In this document: one piece after another, positions 50,566 to 61,658 of the stretch
Layout of the letters: each line of letters starts with the position of its first letter
How positions within the stretch are numbered: position 1 is the stretch's first letter
Origin: Taenia hydatigena
Lineage: Eukaryota; Platyhelminthes; Cestoda; Cyclophyllidea; Taeniidae
Length of the DNA stretch: 64,000 nt
Assembly: GCA_036345935.2 (NCBI GenBank)
Contig: JADWOT020000004.1
Location: 6,482,168 to 6,546,167, forward strand
Direction of reading: 5' to 3'
Notes under the pieces: model-generated
Database searches by the model: none
Told to the model about the DNA's origin: nothing
What the model saw: only the letters and a program-made list of their open reading frames with translations
Made by a program: the position numbers and the translations under genes

Positions 50566-50766
50566 TCACCAAAATCCGTCATTCAACAATCCACCAACGC
50601 ATAATACAACCCACTTCGCCTCGTCCAGCGCCATCCGCCGTGCTCTCCTCGGTAAGGCTACTGCGTCGTCAGTCTCCTCATCTCCCATGCTGTAAGTCAA
50701 TCCCGTATGGGATAGGGAGGAAATTCGCCAACCATCACGCGTGTCCATCACCAGTAGAGGAAACAT
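50566..50766 (-). CDS. 70-residue conserved frame of the block family, copy C
   Basis: 66 codons, open from ATG to stop. See 47982-48194 for the shared words. The last residues are lost through an indel, so it ends NDGFW. Confidence 0.4.
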   Translation of the reverse strand: MFPLLVMDTRDGWRISSLSHTGLTYSMGDEETDDAVALPRRARRMALDEAKWVVLCVGGLLNDGFW

Positions 50767-51339
50767 TGGCCTAAAAGCGATTATTCAAACTCCTGTCAAC
50801 GGTATGGCATCACAACAACTATAGTTGCAGTAATTAAGCTCTGATATGACTATCAGTCTAAAATCCACTGTCACATTGCAAGCATGCAAAGGCAAGCCAA
50901 ACTACTTGTCTCAGACAGCGGAAATACACTCGCTACCATCAAGTGGCAGATCGCCGTTTCTCGTATAAATTAATCACACTCCGGCAATAGGTGGTCGTCC
51001 ACTCACTGCAACGCCCACATGCAGACATCATTGAAAATGCCCCCTGCATACGCGTCGACAGCTCGTGTCGAATATGACAATGGGTCGTACAGATCATAAT
51101 GCGTACACATCAAAGCATCATAACTACACCCCCAATTACTCCACACCTACTTCATATCGCCACCACCTCATGTCATAGCGCCAAAAGCGACAACATCCAA
51201 CCATCTTAGGTTTAACAAACGAGCAAAACCAATCATTGTAAGAAGATGATAGCATCTGATCGACTTATCTGACATGCTTACCAAATTACAGGTTCGACCT
51301 TGTTTCGCTCTCGCGTGCCACTCAGACCACACTCATCGT

Positions 51340-51843
51340 TCATGAGGCCTCCTCCACACTGGGGATGGTAACTTTCGGTAATTTTAATCGGCCGAATAAC
51401 TGCGACCCCACAGCCGTCGGCGACGGCATCCATATTCCACCTTGCCATTGCCACCAACGCCGAAGATAAGTGTTGTCGGCAGCCTGATGAGTCTGTGATG
51501 TCGTTAAGAATAAACCCATCATCATCCGCCATCCCCACAATCTCACAAAATCAATGAGCATACCAAAAAAGGCAACAGCAGCCCAATTAAAAAGGGCATT
51601 GCAAAACATGGGAGGTCGAATATTACACCAAGCAACGCTGTCAAAACAAGTCAATGTGCTATTGGGTGACATCTCGTCTACGCGTTTCATCACAGTGGTA
51701 GAGCACCTGCACTCAAGGGCCATAGGAAGATGATCACCAGCAGCGTAGTCAGTGCAGACGGGCTTCGTCTCACTCCCTATGGCCAGTGGGCAGGAGTACA
51801 TGCGCTTGCAATTTACCTCAGTGCAAATCGCCACCCCACACAC
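51340..51843 (-). CDS. Cys-rich conserved frame of the block family, copy C
   Basis: The longest version of this frame, 167 residues. The first 100 residues parallel copy A (32951-33289), with FDSVAWCN and DFVRLWGW. The part after it (FLTTSQTHQAADNTYLRRWW, then QWQGG) parallels copy B (60933-61211), which reads FLTTSQSHQAANKTY. About 75 bases present in A and B near the join are missing in C. At least eight cysteines lie in the first 90 residues. There is no clear signal peptide and no recognised domain. Confidence 0.4.
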   Translation of the reverse strand: MCGVAICTEVNCKRMYSCPLAIGSETKPVCTDYAAGDHLPMALECRCSTTVMKRVDEMSPNSTLTCFDSVAWCNIRPPMFCNALFNWAAVAFFGMLIDFVRLWGWRMMMGLFLTTSQTHQAADNTYLRRWWQWQGGIWMPSPTAVGSQLFGRLKLPKVTIPSVEEAS

Positions 51844-52142
51844 CGATCACCCATCGCATCACAAACGCAATCACATCAACAGCAGCCACGCACCACCCCA
51901 GACAACTTCGACTCCAACGCTGACTCTCCGCAAAATACTCACACTTCCGCTACAGGACAGTCCCAAGCCCACACTCCACCAGACAGTCAACATTATAAAA
52001 ACTGCTACTCGTAAAGAATCCACTGGCACATCCAGTCACCACCTGCATCTCATGCATGCGGCAACCCTAACGTCCTGCCTCACACCCACCATATACCCCT
52101 CGTCATCAACTCCCAAACGGTAAACAACAAACACCCACTGCT

Positions 52143-52331
52143 TCACCTCCATGCAATCACATCACAGTGCAAACTGATAAACCCAACACATCCCCTCATT
52201 CCCCCCTCCACCTCCTCATACGGCTTGCATACCACAATTCCATCCACATGCAACCACCAAAACACCTGGACAGTGGAGGTGGCGACCCACTTTTCCTTTG
52301 AAACAGACAGACATAAACAACCATTCGTCAT
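52143..52331 (-). CDS. Upstream conserved frame of the block family, copy C
   Basis: Shares VSKEKW-ATST-Q, WLH and GIVVCK-YEEV with the plus-strand frame at 60118-60309 in copy B. In copy A (about 32555-32620) the equivalent words are present but the frame has a TAG. Function unknown. Confidence 0.35.
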   Translation of the reverse strand: MTNGCLCLSVSKEKWVATSTVQVFWWLHVDGIVVCKPYEEVEGGMRGCVGFISLHCDVIAWR

Positions 52332-52565
52332 GACAGACTTCCCAGGTCCGCCCGATACCGTGCAAGGTGCAATCTACCAGTGACCTACGTCAACCGATGC
52401 CACCGAAATCTACTTCCGCACCCACGCACCACCTCGGCACTATGCTCCCCACAGACCCGTGCAAAATAAACAAACAAATAACCAAACAACCCAATCCCAA
52501 AAATATGCGCTTAAATATGGGATAAGCTGCATATAGTAGGCAGGGGACAATTTTACTGGATCTAC

Positions 52566-53495
52566 TCAATATTTTGTCTCATAGAAAAACATCTTACCAC
52601 CTGGTTGGTTCTTCATTCTCCTGCGCGTCACATATTCAATCTGTTCCATTCTCCATGTCTGCTCACCTCCTGCAACATATGCACTCGCTTCTCCACCACG
52701 TCCTACCTCGTCAATACCTGCCCAATTACGCCAAACTTGTAGGAGCCAAAACCAGTACACCAGTAGTTGCTCCATCCCGTTGCAGCCTCTAACAACCTGC
52801 GATAAAGAAATGAAAGCACCACATCTGCACACACCTGTTCAATCACTTCGTGTTTACCAACATATCGCGCATGGTTTGACATTCAATGATATAAGTTACA
52901 GTTTTACAACTGCATTGCCTACAGCGCGTTTCCAATCGCCCTGTCAGCGCCCCGTTCAAACTAACCCAATTAAAAATGTGACTAGGAATTTAAAGCTGCT
53001 CAATTCCATTGCACAAAGTTCCGTTACAGCCCTTTGGAAAAACAACTTCATTTCCCCTAGATCCAGTCCTTTGTGCCCGGCTCAGAATCGGACACCAAGT
53101 CATGTCGAAGCCGAATTCACGACCAAGTGGCTACTTATATCTTGCACATGCACTGTATTAAGGAAAGGTCGACACAACCAAGGACTCAGGATCCAACCAG
53201 TGACGTAGATCTTACTAAGTAATTCCAGTGCGAAGTGTCCAACAAGCGCAATCTAATCTACCGACATGAGTGTAATAACTTGGACAGCCCAACTTCTGCT
53301 ATGCACCAATTATGAAAAGATTTGGCGATCTATGGCAAAAGGAAAATACTTATCAAAAACGCGTACATTGAAAACACTAACACATAAAAGGGAATGATGA
53401 CAATTCGTAAATTGAGATTCATTCTCACCTGAGCAACGTTCGAAGCAATGGCAAAGGCTGGATTCATATTTAGTGTTAGCCGATAGTGCCTCCAT
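52566..53495 (-). CDS. Possible first and last exons of an unrecognised minus-strand gene
   Basis: Candidate exon 53495-53429 begins with ATG and ends at a consensus donor (ctcag/gtgaga). Candidate last exon 52796-52566 follows a pyrimidine-rich acceptor (tttctttatcgcag) and stays open to a TGA, with a protein-like composition (words QVWRNWAGIDEVG, RRRMKNQPGG). The phases of these two do not fit directly (the splice would create a stop), so at least one further exon would be needed, and the link between them is only a guess from strand and distance. Confidence 0.2.
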
Positions 53496-53499
53496 ACTT

Positions 53500-56320
53500 A
53501 TAACAGACGCTTCACCGAGGGAAGCAAATTTCCATCGAATTCAGTGTCTCAGACGTCCTTAACAAGAAGAAAAGCCAAATAATAGGCACATCTCCAACTG
53601 CATTCAGCAGACTATGCTGCAGTTGTCAAAATCTACTGTTAGTAAAAAAAGACCATTTAAAACTACCACAACAGTCTAAATAAATCGCTTAAACCACTTC
53701 GCAGCATAAAAAATGCCGCAATTTCGCATAATATCCAACAGTAACGTAATCCCTTCCTTCGCGATTAGCTTAGCGTGTAGGCGCGTACAGAATCGAATGA
53801 GTATATGTGTATGCATAAGCGCTTTCCAAAACGACTGGAAATAATTCAACAACTTAGTGGACTCTCAACTTCTTCCACAAATCAAGCTCCATTAATATGT
53901 CAGTGCTATAAAAATAACAAACCATTCAATGCGAATAGTAATATCATTTTCCAAAGTACCTGACAAACCCACGCGACAAAGTAGACGGATAACAAGTGGC
54001 TCCCTGCAAAGGGTCCATAGGCTAACCATGAAACACTCGTGCCCCGAGCCGTGATAATACCGATCTTAGCGATGCATTCGAACACGAGTGGCATATTTAC
54101 ACAAAAAAGTACATCCCTTTGTGCATAATTTATTACAAATCATTGTTGAATTCGAGCAATCATTAACATCACTTTGACGCACTACCGTATAATCACTAGC
54201 ACAGTTAATCCGCGTAAATTTTAGTAGCTCTACCAATGGATGAATTAACTGACTTCCTTCATTCGCTCTCTGAGCCCTCTTGTAACACAGAATTTGTCTG
54301 CAACAACAGCTGAGAAGGCTAGGGTGAAGAAACATGCATTTAATGCTAATAATGGTTTTCGCTAAAATATGCCTAAGCACAGCTAGCATTTCTTCCAAGG
54401 CAATGTAGTTCTATCCAAAATTTTGATTAGCTGTAATCTTAAGGCTGATATCAATAGCTATTGCTAAAGTTGGCCTTTTGCATAGCGAATAGCCTTTGCA
54501 TATACCCGGCGGCATACATGAAAATTTGGGGTTTGCTAAGTTTGTTGTTGCTGTTCACGACTTGCACTTTTCTTTAAAGGAAGCGGATGTGTGATTATCC
54601 ATTATAAAGCGTGTTTTATTTGTTCACTTTGTGTATGTCTAGAAGTATAGCTTGACGTGAAAGTGTGGTTAGGGTTTCTAGGCTTGCTGCATTCATAGTT
54701 TCTGCATTGCCTGTAATGGCATGCTCGAATTCTTTTGTCTGCTTTAATATAATGCTAGTATCGGCATTGCCCTTCTTGGCGTAGGTGACTTGTTGCAATA
54801 TGGTTAAGTTTGCTTGCTTTTGCGGGTGCAAGTTCCTTTCAAATTAAGACAAATGGTGAGGGTTCGGATTTTCTAGTTGGTTACGCGTCTCATTTGTATG
54901 CATGAAGTAACTTGTCGAACTATTCCAGACGATTCTAAGGTAGCGCTTGAGGTCCCACAACAATTGTTGTAAAAGGTCATAAAGTTGAAACTAGGAAATA
55001 TGTTGGGAAGAACTGATAGATGATGCAACAATTGTGGAATGTAGTTCTCTGTGTCTTGATTTGGCCTCTATTGCATCAGCGGATTCAAAGAATGTGAATT
55101 TTTAGTAATTCTTTCAGTTAAACGTGAAGGTTTGCTTACAAGGAAGTGGCTCGCGATGCCTCCTTACCTATGATTCAGTCCAGATAACTATTGTTGACTT
55201 TGATGAAAAGTAAGCGCAAGCACTCACGTGCTGACTTTGGCTAATAAATCCAGAAATTTATTTTCTCCTGATGGCTCTAAAACAAACACTAATGAAAATA
55301 TTCTATTGTGGGGGTTAGAAAGGATGCATTATGATTTAGTCTTCAGAGTGCCGAAGCGTCAGCTTGTGCTGTATTTTCGCTCTGCTATCTAATTTGAGCT
55401 TTTTATTGTAGGGATTTCATCTTGGTGTAGGTAAATCTCGTGCAGTCGGTCAAAGCTAAAATAGAGTTGGAAGAATTTCTTCATAAGGACACTTTTTTCG
55501 TCCTCTTGAAAGGCCTTCGCTCTCCGTTTCTCAGCTGCAGAGGTTGATGAGGACGTCCACTCTGTACGATGCAGTCTGCGCTTCTTCGTCGTCCATATTG
55601 ACAGCGTGCACTTCATTCGGCGCTCCTTGCATGGGGCAGCGAACCACAGTCTCATGGCAGCAAGTACGTGCGTGGAGACGAACAATCAAAAGGCTGTTTC
55701 ATCGGTGAAACTACGGGTGTCAACTACTCGACCCCTTTCTCATCTCCTTGCTGAGACGTGGGTGCAGCTGATGCTTTGATGACTGTCACCCAGTAGTAGC
55801 TACAGTAAGTGTTTGCGCCCCTCCCCCCGCACCAACGCAACACATTTAGTGTCCTTACTTTTTTAAATAGGCTCGACGCCAACCATGTATTGTTAGTTTC
55901 TTATCGGTTTGTAATAATTGGCTGAATATAAGGCAGTAAGGTAGGCGTGGGATCATTTTTGGTAAGGAAATGCACTTATCTTTTTGTGAACAATTTTTTG
56001 ATGTCGATTGAATAATGAGGCACCTGGGCTGTGGTAAAGCTGTTGTGATAAAGGTGGGTGAAGTCTTGTTGCGTGAGTTAGTCATCCCTTTTCTGTAGTG
56101 TGCTGTATAAATTCGTTTTTTCAGACGCGTTTTCGATGGTGGGTATTTCTTGACCCAAACGGAAGCGAGCCGATGCAACACGTAGGATTGTAGTGTTTTC
56201 TGTTCTTTAAAGCCCCTGTGACTCATTCTTTTTTGCATCATGATTCATTTCACTTCTCTCTTGTGTTCTCGTTGTATTTTTGCCATTCGCTTCTACTTCA
56301 CCATGACCCTACTTTTCTTA
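53500..56320. other. Region without a supported gene
   Basis: A minus-strand frame at 54094-53906 is hydrophobic and interrupted by a cag/gta border. Another at 55685-55389 is Lys/Arg-rich with the stretch KRRAKAFQEDEKSVLMKKFF. Either could be an exon, but no chain or family is recognised. Confidence 0.35.
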
Positions 56321-56323
56321 CAG

Positions 56324-56826
56324 GCAATGAATGTGATACGGCAAAGGCAGTGATCAACAGCCAATTGCTGAACCTACACCCCTCAACCACCTTCAGCCTC
56401 GTGCTGCAGCACTATCATCGCGATCACGAAGCCGGAGATCGCTGGCGGTCTCCTCGACAGCTCAGTCTCCTCTGCCTGTATGGTACTCACTATCTACGCA
56501 GACGGAGTATAAAGGTTTACGACCAGTGTGTCTTTGACGTTGCCTCTCTTGTTGTATGTCCAGCCCATCAAATTCCTCGCTGCAGTGATAACTCTTACCC
56601 GTTAACCCTCTGCTTCTGTGCACTCTTTTTGTTTGAAGTGGCGCGGGTTCATGCCACCATTAATGAGTGGTCAGTTGTTGCTACATCTGAAAGTGAAATC
56701 ACATTAGCTGATGGTTCTGCTACTATCGCTACTTCCTCGTTGCCTGTCTGTGAAGTTATGGATTTGGTTGCACGGACTGTGGAAGTGGCGAAACCTGACG
56801 AACATGTGGTTCTCGCTGTTCGTTGA
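56324..56826 (+). CDS. Coding-like stretch of an unrecognised gene, part 1
   Basis: Open for 167 codons after a good acceptor (cttttcttacag). The beginning (NECDTAKAVINSQLLNLHPS) and the end (EVMDLVARTVEVAKPDEHVV) have the alternating pattern of ubiquitin-like or Ras-association folds, which is a weak impression and not an assignment. The middle (56515-56640) is less protein-like and may be an intron; a possible acceptor lies at 56584. The frame ends at a TGA. Confidence 0.35.
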
Positions 56827-57399
56827 TGCCTTGCAGGGGGGAAGAAAAGGGAGTTTGAGACTTGCGTTGTCCAGAGTGTAAGTTTCTCTTCCTACACCAT
56901 GTATTGATGGTAAATCTAATCTAGGCATTTGATTTTCTTGCTTTCTTTAAGTTAGCCGAAAGCTGCTGAAGATTTTTACCAGTTGGCTGTTGCCTTGATG
57001 CAGTTTTGGATTTCACTGCCCATGAGTTACTCTTTGGCAAAATTAGTGGGCCTTGTTGACTAAGACTCTAGTATATCGGGACTGGTGTCTGATTGTCGAA
57101 TATGGACGATCGTATCGTACAACGAACTCGTGTTTAGACAACCCAATCGGGTGACTTAAATAGTCAGGATGTCGAAGTTCTCGATTGATAACTTTGAGTT
57201 TCACTCGTTCTGATTTTGTGCCGCGGTTGTGATATAACCTGCTACTAAAATTAGTCAACCCTATGCAAACTGTCTTGCGTCGTTTTTAAATGCCTATAAT
57301 AAGCTTGAGTGGTTAAAATGGGGGAATATTTATTCGCTTATCACCTGCGGTTTTGCTGTTACCAAGTCTTAGGCTGCTTGATGATGCATTGGATGATCG

Positions 57400-57675
57400 T
57401 TGTATGGATGTAATGGTGTCTGCTGCTGCCGCTTTGACGGCTGCTATCCTCTGGTTGAAGGCGATGGGGATGTGGCATACCTCTTTTGGCTGATGTCATG
57501 CGAGACTGGCGTGTGAACAACGATGCGACAGTTGGTTAATCACCCCTACGCCATCATCGAAGTGGTTGTGGTGGTGGTGGTGGATGCTGAGCACATGACT
57601 GCCATTCGCATGCCAGAAGGTAGGATTGATGGGCCATGTATTTGTTGCTCCTGCATCTCCTTCACGTCCGTGCAG
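57400..57675 (+). other. Possible intron or flank between coding-like stretches
   Basis: Contains a short GTG/GTT run (57560-57582) and ends in the acceptor-like tgcag before 57676. Confidence 0.3.
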
Positions 57676-58104
57676 GGTGATTCTCTGGCTGAGCGACTGG
57701 GTGGGAGAAAAGCTGCGATTGCTGGGGATGGAAAATTGCATCATTGTTTTCTCCTAAACGGTCCTCTCACGGGTCTGGAATGCACACCACTCTATCTCGA
57801 AAAGACTATGCTTCGTTCATATTTATGGTGGAATGCAGATGCAGTTGTTGACAACGAATTGTTCGCTTACAAAGACCGAACGTTGGTGATGCCTTCGAAC
57901 TGTCTACTCGATGGGATTTCGGTGCAACTGGAGGATGTTTGAGAGAAACTTCATAAGAAGGCGATTGGAGACCATTCTTCACTACTGCAATACTTGCTTA
58001 TGAGAAGGCGCATGCACGAGATTGTGGGGAGATTAGAGAAGACCGGCCTTACAATGTGTACTACTGAAGCAGGTGTCTTTTCTACATTTAAGCGACCAAT
58101 ATAA
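57676..58104 (+). pseudogene. Coding-like stretch, part 2, with an in-frame TGA
   Basis: After the tgcag acceptor the frame reads GDSLAERLGGRKAAIAGDGK and further on YLEKTMLRSYLWWNADAVVD and DGISVQLEDV, then TGA at 57940-57942. It continues in the same frame for 53 codons (EKLHKKAIGDHSSLLQYLLM, then RRRMHEIVGRLEKTG) to a TAA at 58102. Both sides of the TGA look equally coding. It may be a CGA-to-TGA nonsense change in a decaying gene, a sequence error, or a stop followed by an unrelated exon. Confidence 0.35.
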
Positions 58105-58112
58105 AGGTCAAG

Positions 58113-58352
58113 TGAGGCGGAGGTGCAGACACAGATGCATCGGTGGAGGATGACGGAGAAGCAGTGGTGGTGGAGTCTGTGGTACATGGAGGATTGGCGT
58201 TGTCGTCGAACGCAGCACTGGAGGCTACGCGTGGCTAGGTGTCGGAGGGGCTGGATGCAGCCTACCGCAAACATGTCGCCTCAACTGCCGCCATTGGGAC
58301 TGCCTCGGTGGTACAGGAAGTGAGGCTGGCAGAAATAGGGAAGGAGCCTTAA
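58113..58352 (+). pseudogene. Coding-like stretch, part 3, with an in-frame TAG
   Basis: In frame: ADTDASVEDDGEAVVVESVV, ALSSNAALEATRG, TAG at 58236-58238, then VSEGLDAAYRKHVAST and VQEVRLAEIGKEP to a TAA at 58350. The TAG could be the AG of an acceptor (gtggctag), in which case the second part is a separate exon. Confidence 0.3.
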
Positions 58353-58762
58353 TCGAGTCCAGGCCATTGCCATGGAATTGGGGGCGAGAGTAGCTGAGTT
58401 CCTAGTTATGCCTGTCGTCCTATTTCACCTACATTTGTAAGCTTTTATCGTTCTCCTATTTGCCCATTCATAATACAAAGTACTCAGCCACCTTATATCA
58501 ATTTGTATCCCGTGTTCACATAGCCATCTATCATTTGTTCTTCATCGCTTCATTTTCTTCGTTCACTCCTGACTTGTGTATTCAACTCAACAACTTGGTT
58601 TTACCTGCTCGGTGTTGCACCGATTCTTCTGATCAAGTCATTAGGTGAATCTCGTATTAAATATTCTGGCAGTGCTCTTGGATTAGTCGCTTGTTTTGAG
58701 AGTGCCTTAAGAGTTGCCTTCGAGCTTACGTGCACAGCGTCTGCATTGGTGAGGCATGTGGT

Positions 58763-59110
58763 TGAAGTGTGGAGGTGTTAATATGCTTGAGGATGGAAGG
58801 GGTTGATTTGTTCAAGGTGTGCGTAAGCATCACTAATTCAGTCGACTCGAACGCAGTTGTCAAGTCTCTTGTGGCTATTAATGAGTTTTTGCCATCTGTA
58901 GACACTGAGCGGGCGTTTAGCTCATGAGCAGATCTGGGAGAGTTAGTGAGCAATCGTCGGAACGTTGAATGTGTGCTCACCACTTGAGGGATTGATTTGG
59001 GTGACAAGGCAAAGATGAATGCGTTTTATGTGAAGGGGGAGGGTGAAAGGCCAGTGCATGTGGCATTCTCTTCTTCCTGTACGCGCACGAAATTCAGATG
59101 GAAGTGGTGA
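58763..59110 (+). pseudogene. Coding-like stretch, part 4, interrupted only by TGA
   Basis: One frame runs from TGA at 58763 through TGA at 58925 and 58985 to TGA at 59108 with no TAA or TAG. The parts between look protein-like: VDLFKVCVSITNSVDSNAVV, AINEFLPSVDTERAFSS, ADLGELVSNRRNVECVLTT, GIDLGDKAKMNAFYVKGEGE. Function unknown. Confidence 0.3.
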
Positions 59111-59205
59111 CGCAGTAGCATTGCACTCTTCTGACTCAGAGCTGAAGACTGGCATAGTACACTCCTTTTCTCACTTCTTGGATCCCATTTGTTTGCATCT
59201 ATCGT

Positions 59206-59484
59206 TTGGCGTCAAATTCTGTCCAAGTGTGGTTGACCTTGCCTGGGACTGAAAAGCAGTTCGATTGCCTTCTCGTGTTGACCTCTTTGCCTCAATTTGG
59301 CCCCACTACATTCCTCTGTTCTTTGTGCGTTGAAAGCTCACGACTAGCCTGTGCTTACCACAATGTGCCTACAACTTGTCATGCATCGGGCAGTTTTGAC
59401 CCACTGTGGAGGATTTGTGTAATGTGTTCTCAGGAAGCAATTGCCATCGTTGTCCATCAGTGGTCACTCTATAATGCCTTTTGA
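59206..59484 (+). CDS. Coding-like stretch, part 5
   Basis: 92 codons open, in a different frame from part 4. It contains VQVWLTLPGTEKQFDCLLVL and TFLCSLCVESSRLACAYHN, alternating hydrophobic strands as in a beta-rich domain. No family is recognised. Confidence 0.3.
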   Translation: MASNSVQVWLTLPGTEKQFDCLLVLTSLPQFGPTTFLCSLCVESSRLACAYHNVPTTCHASGSFDPLWRICVMCSQEAIAIVVHQWSLYNAF

Positions 59485-59730
59485 GGGCACAAATGGCACT
59501 GCACGTTTCACCACTATGGCAACAGACAATGGCTGTGGCAGGAGAGACGAGATCATACAAGAGAGGGCCTGCAAGTGTCCTGAGCTTAAATCAATGACAT
59601 TTGGTCGAGAGGGAAGGTTGACGAAAGGTGTAGAGCTGATGTCGGATTCCATAAATTGGACGAGGCGATAGAAGAGGATTGTGATGGAGAGTAGGAGTGG
59701 AGGGAGGAGATTCCTAGATCTCTCGAAAGG

Positions 59731-59913
59731 TTGCAAAAGGGAAGACAGCTGATTGTGGCGAAGAATGCAGAACTTGGTAGGGTGGAGCTGTCGGTTCTTT
59801 CTTACCTTGCGAAGGCTGCTCTAGCTGCTGGTGGTGGTGGTGGAGGTGCTGGACCATTGTGTGGGGCTGCACCTGTGCGCATTTCCATTCAGGCATCCCT
59901 GACATTCGCCTAA
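59731..59913 (+). CDS. Coding-like stretch, part 6 (possible 3' exon)
   Basis: The frame is open from further upstream (about 59695) to a TAA at 59911. It encodes a helical-looking KGRQLIVAKNAELGRVELSV, a glycine run from a GGT microsatellite, then a short tail. It could be the C-terminal end of the same gene as parts 1-5. Confidence 0.3.
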   Translation: MQKGRQLIVAKNAELGRVELSVLSYLAKAALAAGGGGGGAGPLCGAAPVRISIQASLTFA

Positions 59914-60117
59914 ACATGCATTTAGTGAGGACGCAGCCCACTTCCCTCGAATCTGCGTTACCATTTACTCGTACACTAATGCCTGAGCTGTGAATTCGTG
60001 GCAGCTGTTCACTTATTCATCTTAATTACCTCCATTCGTGCAATTCTTGAGGGTCAATTCGCCTTCAAAAGTACAGTGGACATCGCACCTTGCACGGTAT
60101 CGAGTGGACGTGGGAAG

Positions 60118-60309
60118 TCTGTCATGACGAATAGTTGTTGGTGTCAGTCTGTTTCAAAGGAAAAGTGGATGGCCACCTCCACTGCCCAGATGCTTCGATG
60201 GCTGCATGCGGGTGGAATTGTGGTATGCAAGACGTATGAGGAGGTTGGGGGCGGGGGGGGGAGTGGGGGGGATGAGGGGCTGTGTTGGGTTTATCAGTGT
60301 GCACTGTGA
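60118..60309 (+). CDS. Upstream conserved frame of the block family, copy B
   Basis: Open frame with KSVMTNSCWCQSVSKEKWMA and HAGGIVVCKTYEEV, parallel to 52331-52143 in copy C (KSVMTNGCLCLSVSKEKWVA). The glycine run at its end comes from the G-rich tract. The frame is also open upstream to 59998, but that part is outside the block. Confidence 0.35.
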   Translation, partial: SVMTNSCWCQSVSKEKWMATSTAQMLRWLHAGGIVVCKTYEEVGGGGGSGGDEGLCWVYQCAL

Positions 60310-60639
60310 TGTAATCGCATGGAAGTGAGGTAGTCGGTGCTTGTTTGACGAGGTGTAGGTGTAGGCGATCGGTGTAAGGCAGGACGTTAGGGATGCCGTG
60401 TTCATGTGATGCAGGTGGTGACTGGATGCGCCAGTGGATTCTTTACGCGTAGTCGTTTTGTAATATTGACTGCCTGCTCAGGACTGTTCGGTAACGGAGG
60501 TATGAATATTTTGCAGGCAGGCAGTGTTGGAGTCGGAGCTGCCTGGAGTGTTGCGTGGCTGCTCTTGATGTGATTGCGTTTGCGATGCGATGGGCGATCG
60601 GTGCTTGGAGGAGGGGAAGGGTGAAGGAGGGGGGCGGTT

Positions 60640-61211
60640 TGCGCTGAAGTAAATTGCGATCGTATGTGTTCCTGCTCACGGATCATAAGGGGTGGAATGA
60701 AGCTTGTCTGCATTGACTACTACTTTTGCTCATCCTTCAATGGTTCTTGAGTGCAGACGCTCTACCATTGCGGTGGAGCGTGTGGACGAGATGCCACCCA
60801 GTAGCACATTGACTTGTTTCGAGAGTGTCAAGTGGTGTAATACTCGGCCGTTCATGTGTTGTAATGCCTTCTTTTTTATTGCGGTGCTGCTGGCTTTTTT
60901 GGTGTGCTCATTGACTTAACGAGATTGTTTGTGTGTTTGATGATGATGATGATGATGCGCAATTTTACTTACTGGCACTCGCTCTGCTGTCGCTACCGTC
61001 TTCAACGCTGGTTAAGAGTTGTTTTTTAACGACATCACAGTCCCATCAGGCTGCCAACAAGACCTATCCTCGCCGTCGGTGGCAATGGCAAGGGGTTAAG
61101 TGGATACAGAAGCAGACCCATGGGCGACCACTGAGACTGTGCTTGGAGGTCTTGGTAACGATGAGTCCGGTGTGGGTGCCACGTAGAAACGAAGCCAGAG
61201 CAAACCTGTAA
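60640..61211 (+). pseudogene. Cys-rich frame of the block family, copy B, frameshifted
   Basis: Parallels copy C but in three pieces: AVCAEVNCDRMCSCS (60640-60725), then in another frame RVDEMPPSSTLTCFESVKWC to about 60917, then FLTTSQSHQAANKTY in 60933-61211. The indels around 60725 and 60920 (next to a GAT microsatellite) break the frame. Confidence 0.45.
60937..60957. repeat. GAT trinucleotide microsatellite
   Basis: About six to seven gat units at the point where copy B is frameshifted relative to C. Confidence 0.9.
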
Positions 61212-61658
61212 CTTGGTAAGCATGCTAGATAATTTGAATCAGACGTTATTACCTTCTTACAATAATTGGCTTTGCTCATTCGTTTTTTAAATCAAAGATG
61301 TCTGGGTATTGTGGCTTTTGCCACTATGACACGAGACGATGTTGGTATGATGTAAGTGTGAAGTAGTTGAACGTGTATTTATGATGCTTTGATGTGTACG
61401 ACTGATTCTCCATACGACCCACTGTCGCATTCGCTAATCGCTCGTCGAATGTTTGAGGCCTAGGACGCGGATAATCGGCGCGTATCCGAGGAGGCATTTT
61501 TAATGACGCCTACATGTGGGCGTTGCAGTGAGTGGGACGACAACCCATTGCCCGAGTGTGACTAACTTATAGGAGAAGCGGGAAATGTCCAACGACTTCA
61601 TGCGGCGCTCATTTTTGCAGATCCCGCCCTATGCAGCTTGTGTGACACAAAATTGTGC

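Larger units (their letters stand above)
48950..52370 (-). repeat. Block family, copy C
   Basis: Inverted relative to A and B. Its upstream end (52370) starts with gcaccttgcacggtatcg, the same word at which copy B starts (60085). At the other end it shares acagacgctgctcattcttc with the last bases of the window in copy B. It lacks the 375 bp found in A and D near 36 kb. With copy D it forms a head-to-tail pair on the minus strand, separated by about 350 bp. Confidence 0.85.

Noticed and set aside
58763..59110. Mitochondrial insertion or alternative genetic code to explain the TGA codons
   Set aside because: The peptides do not resemble mitochondrial proteins, and a coding-like frame with only TGA stops over 116 codons is not rare enough to claim recoding. 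Pseudogene decay or exon boundaries are simpler.
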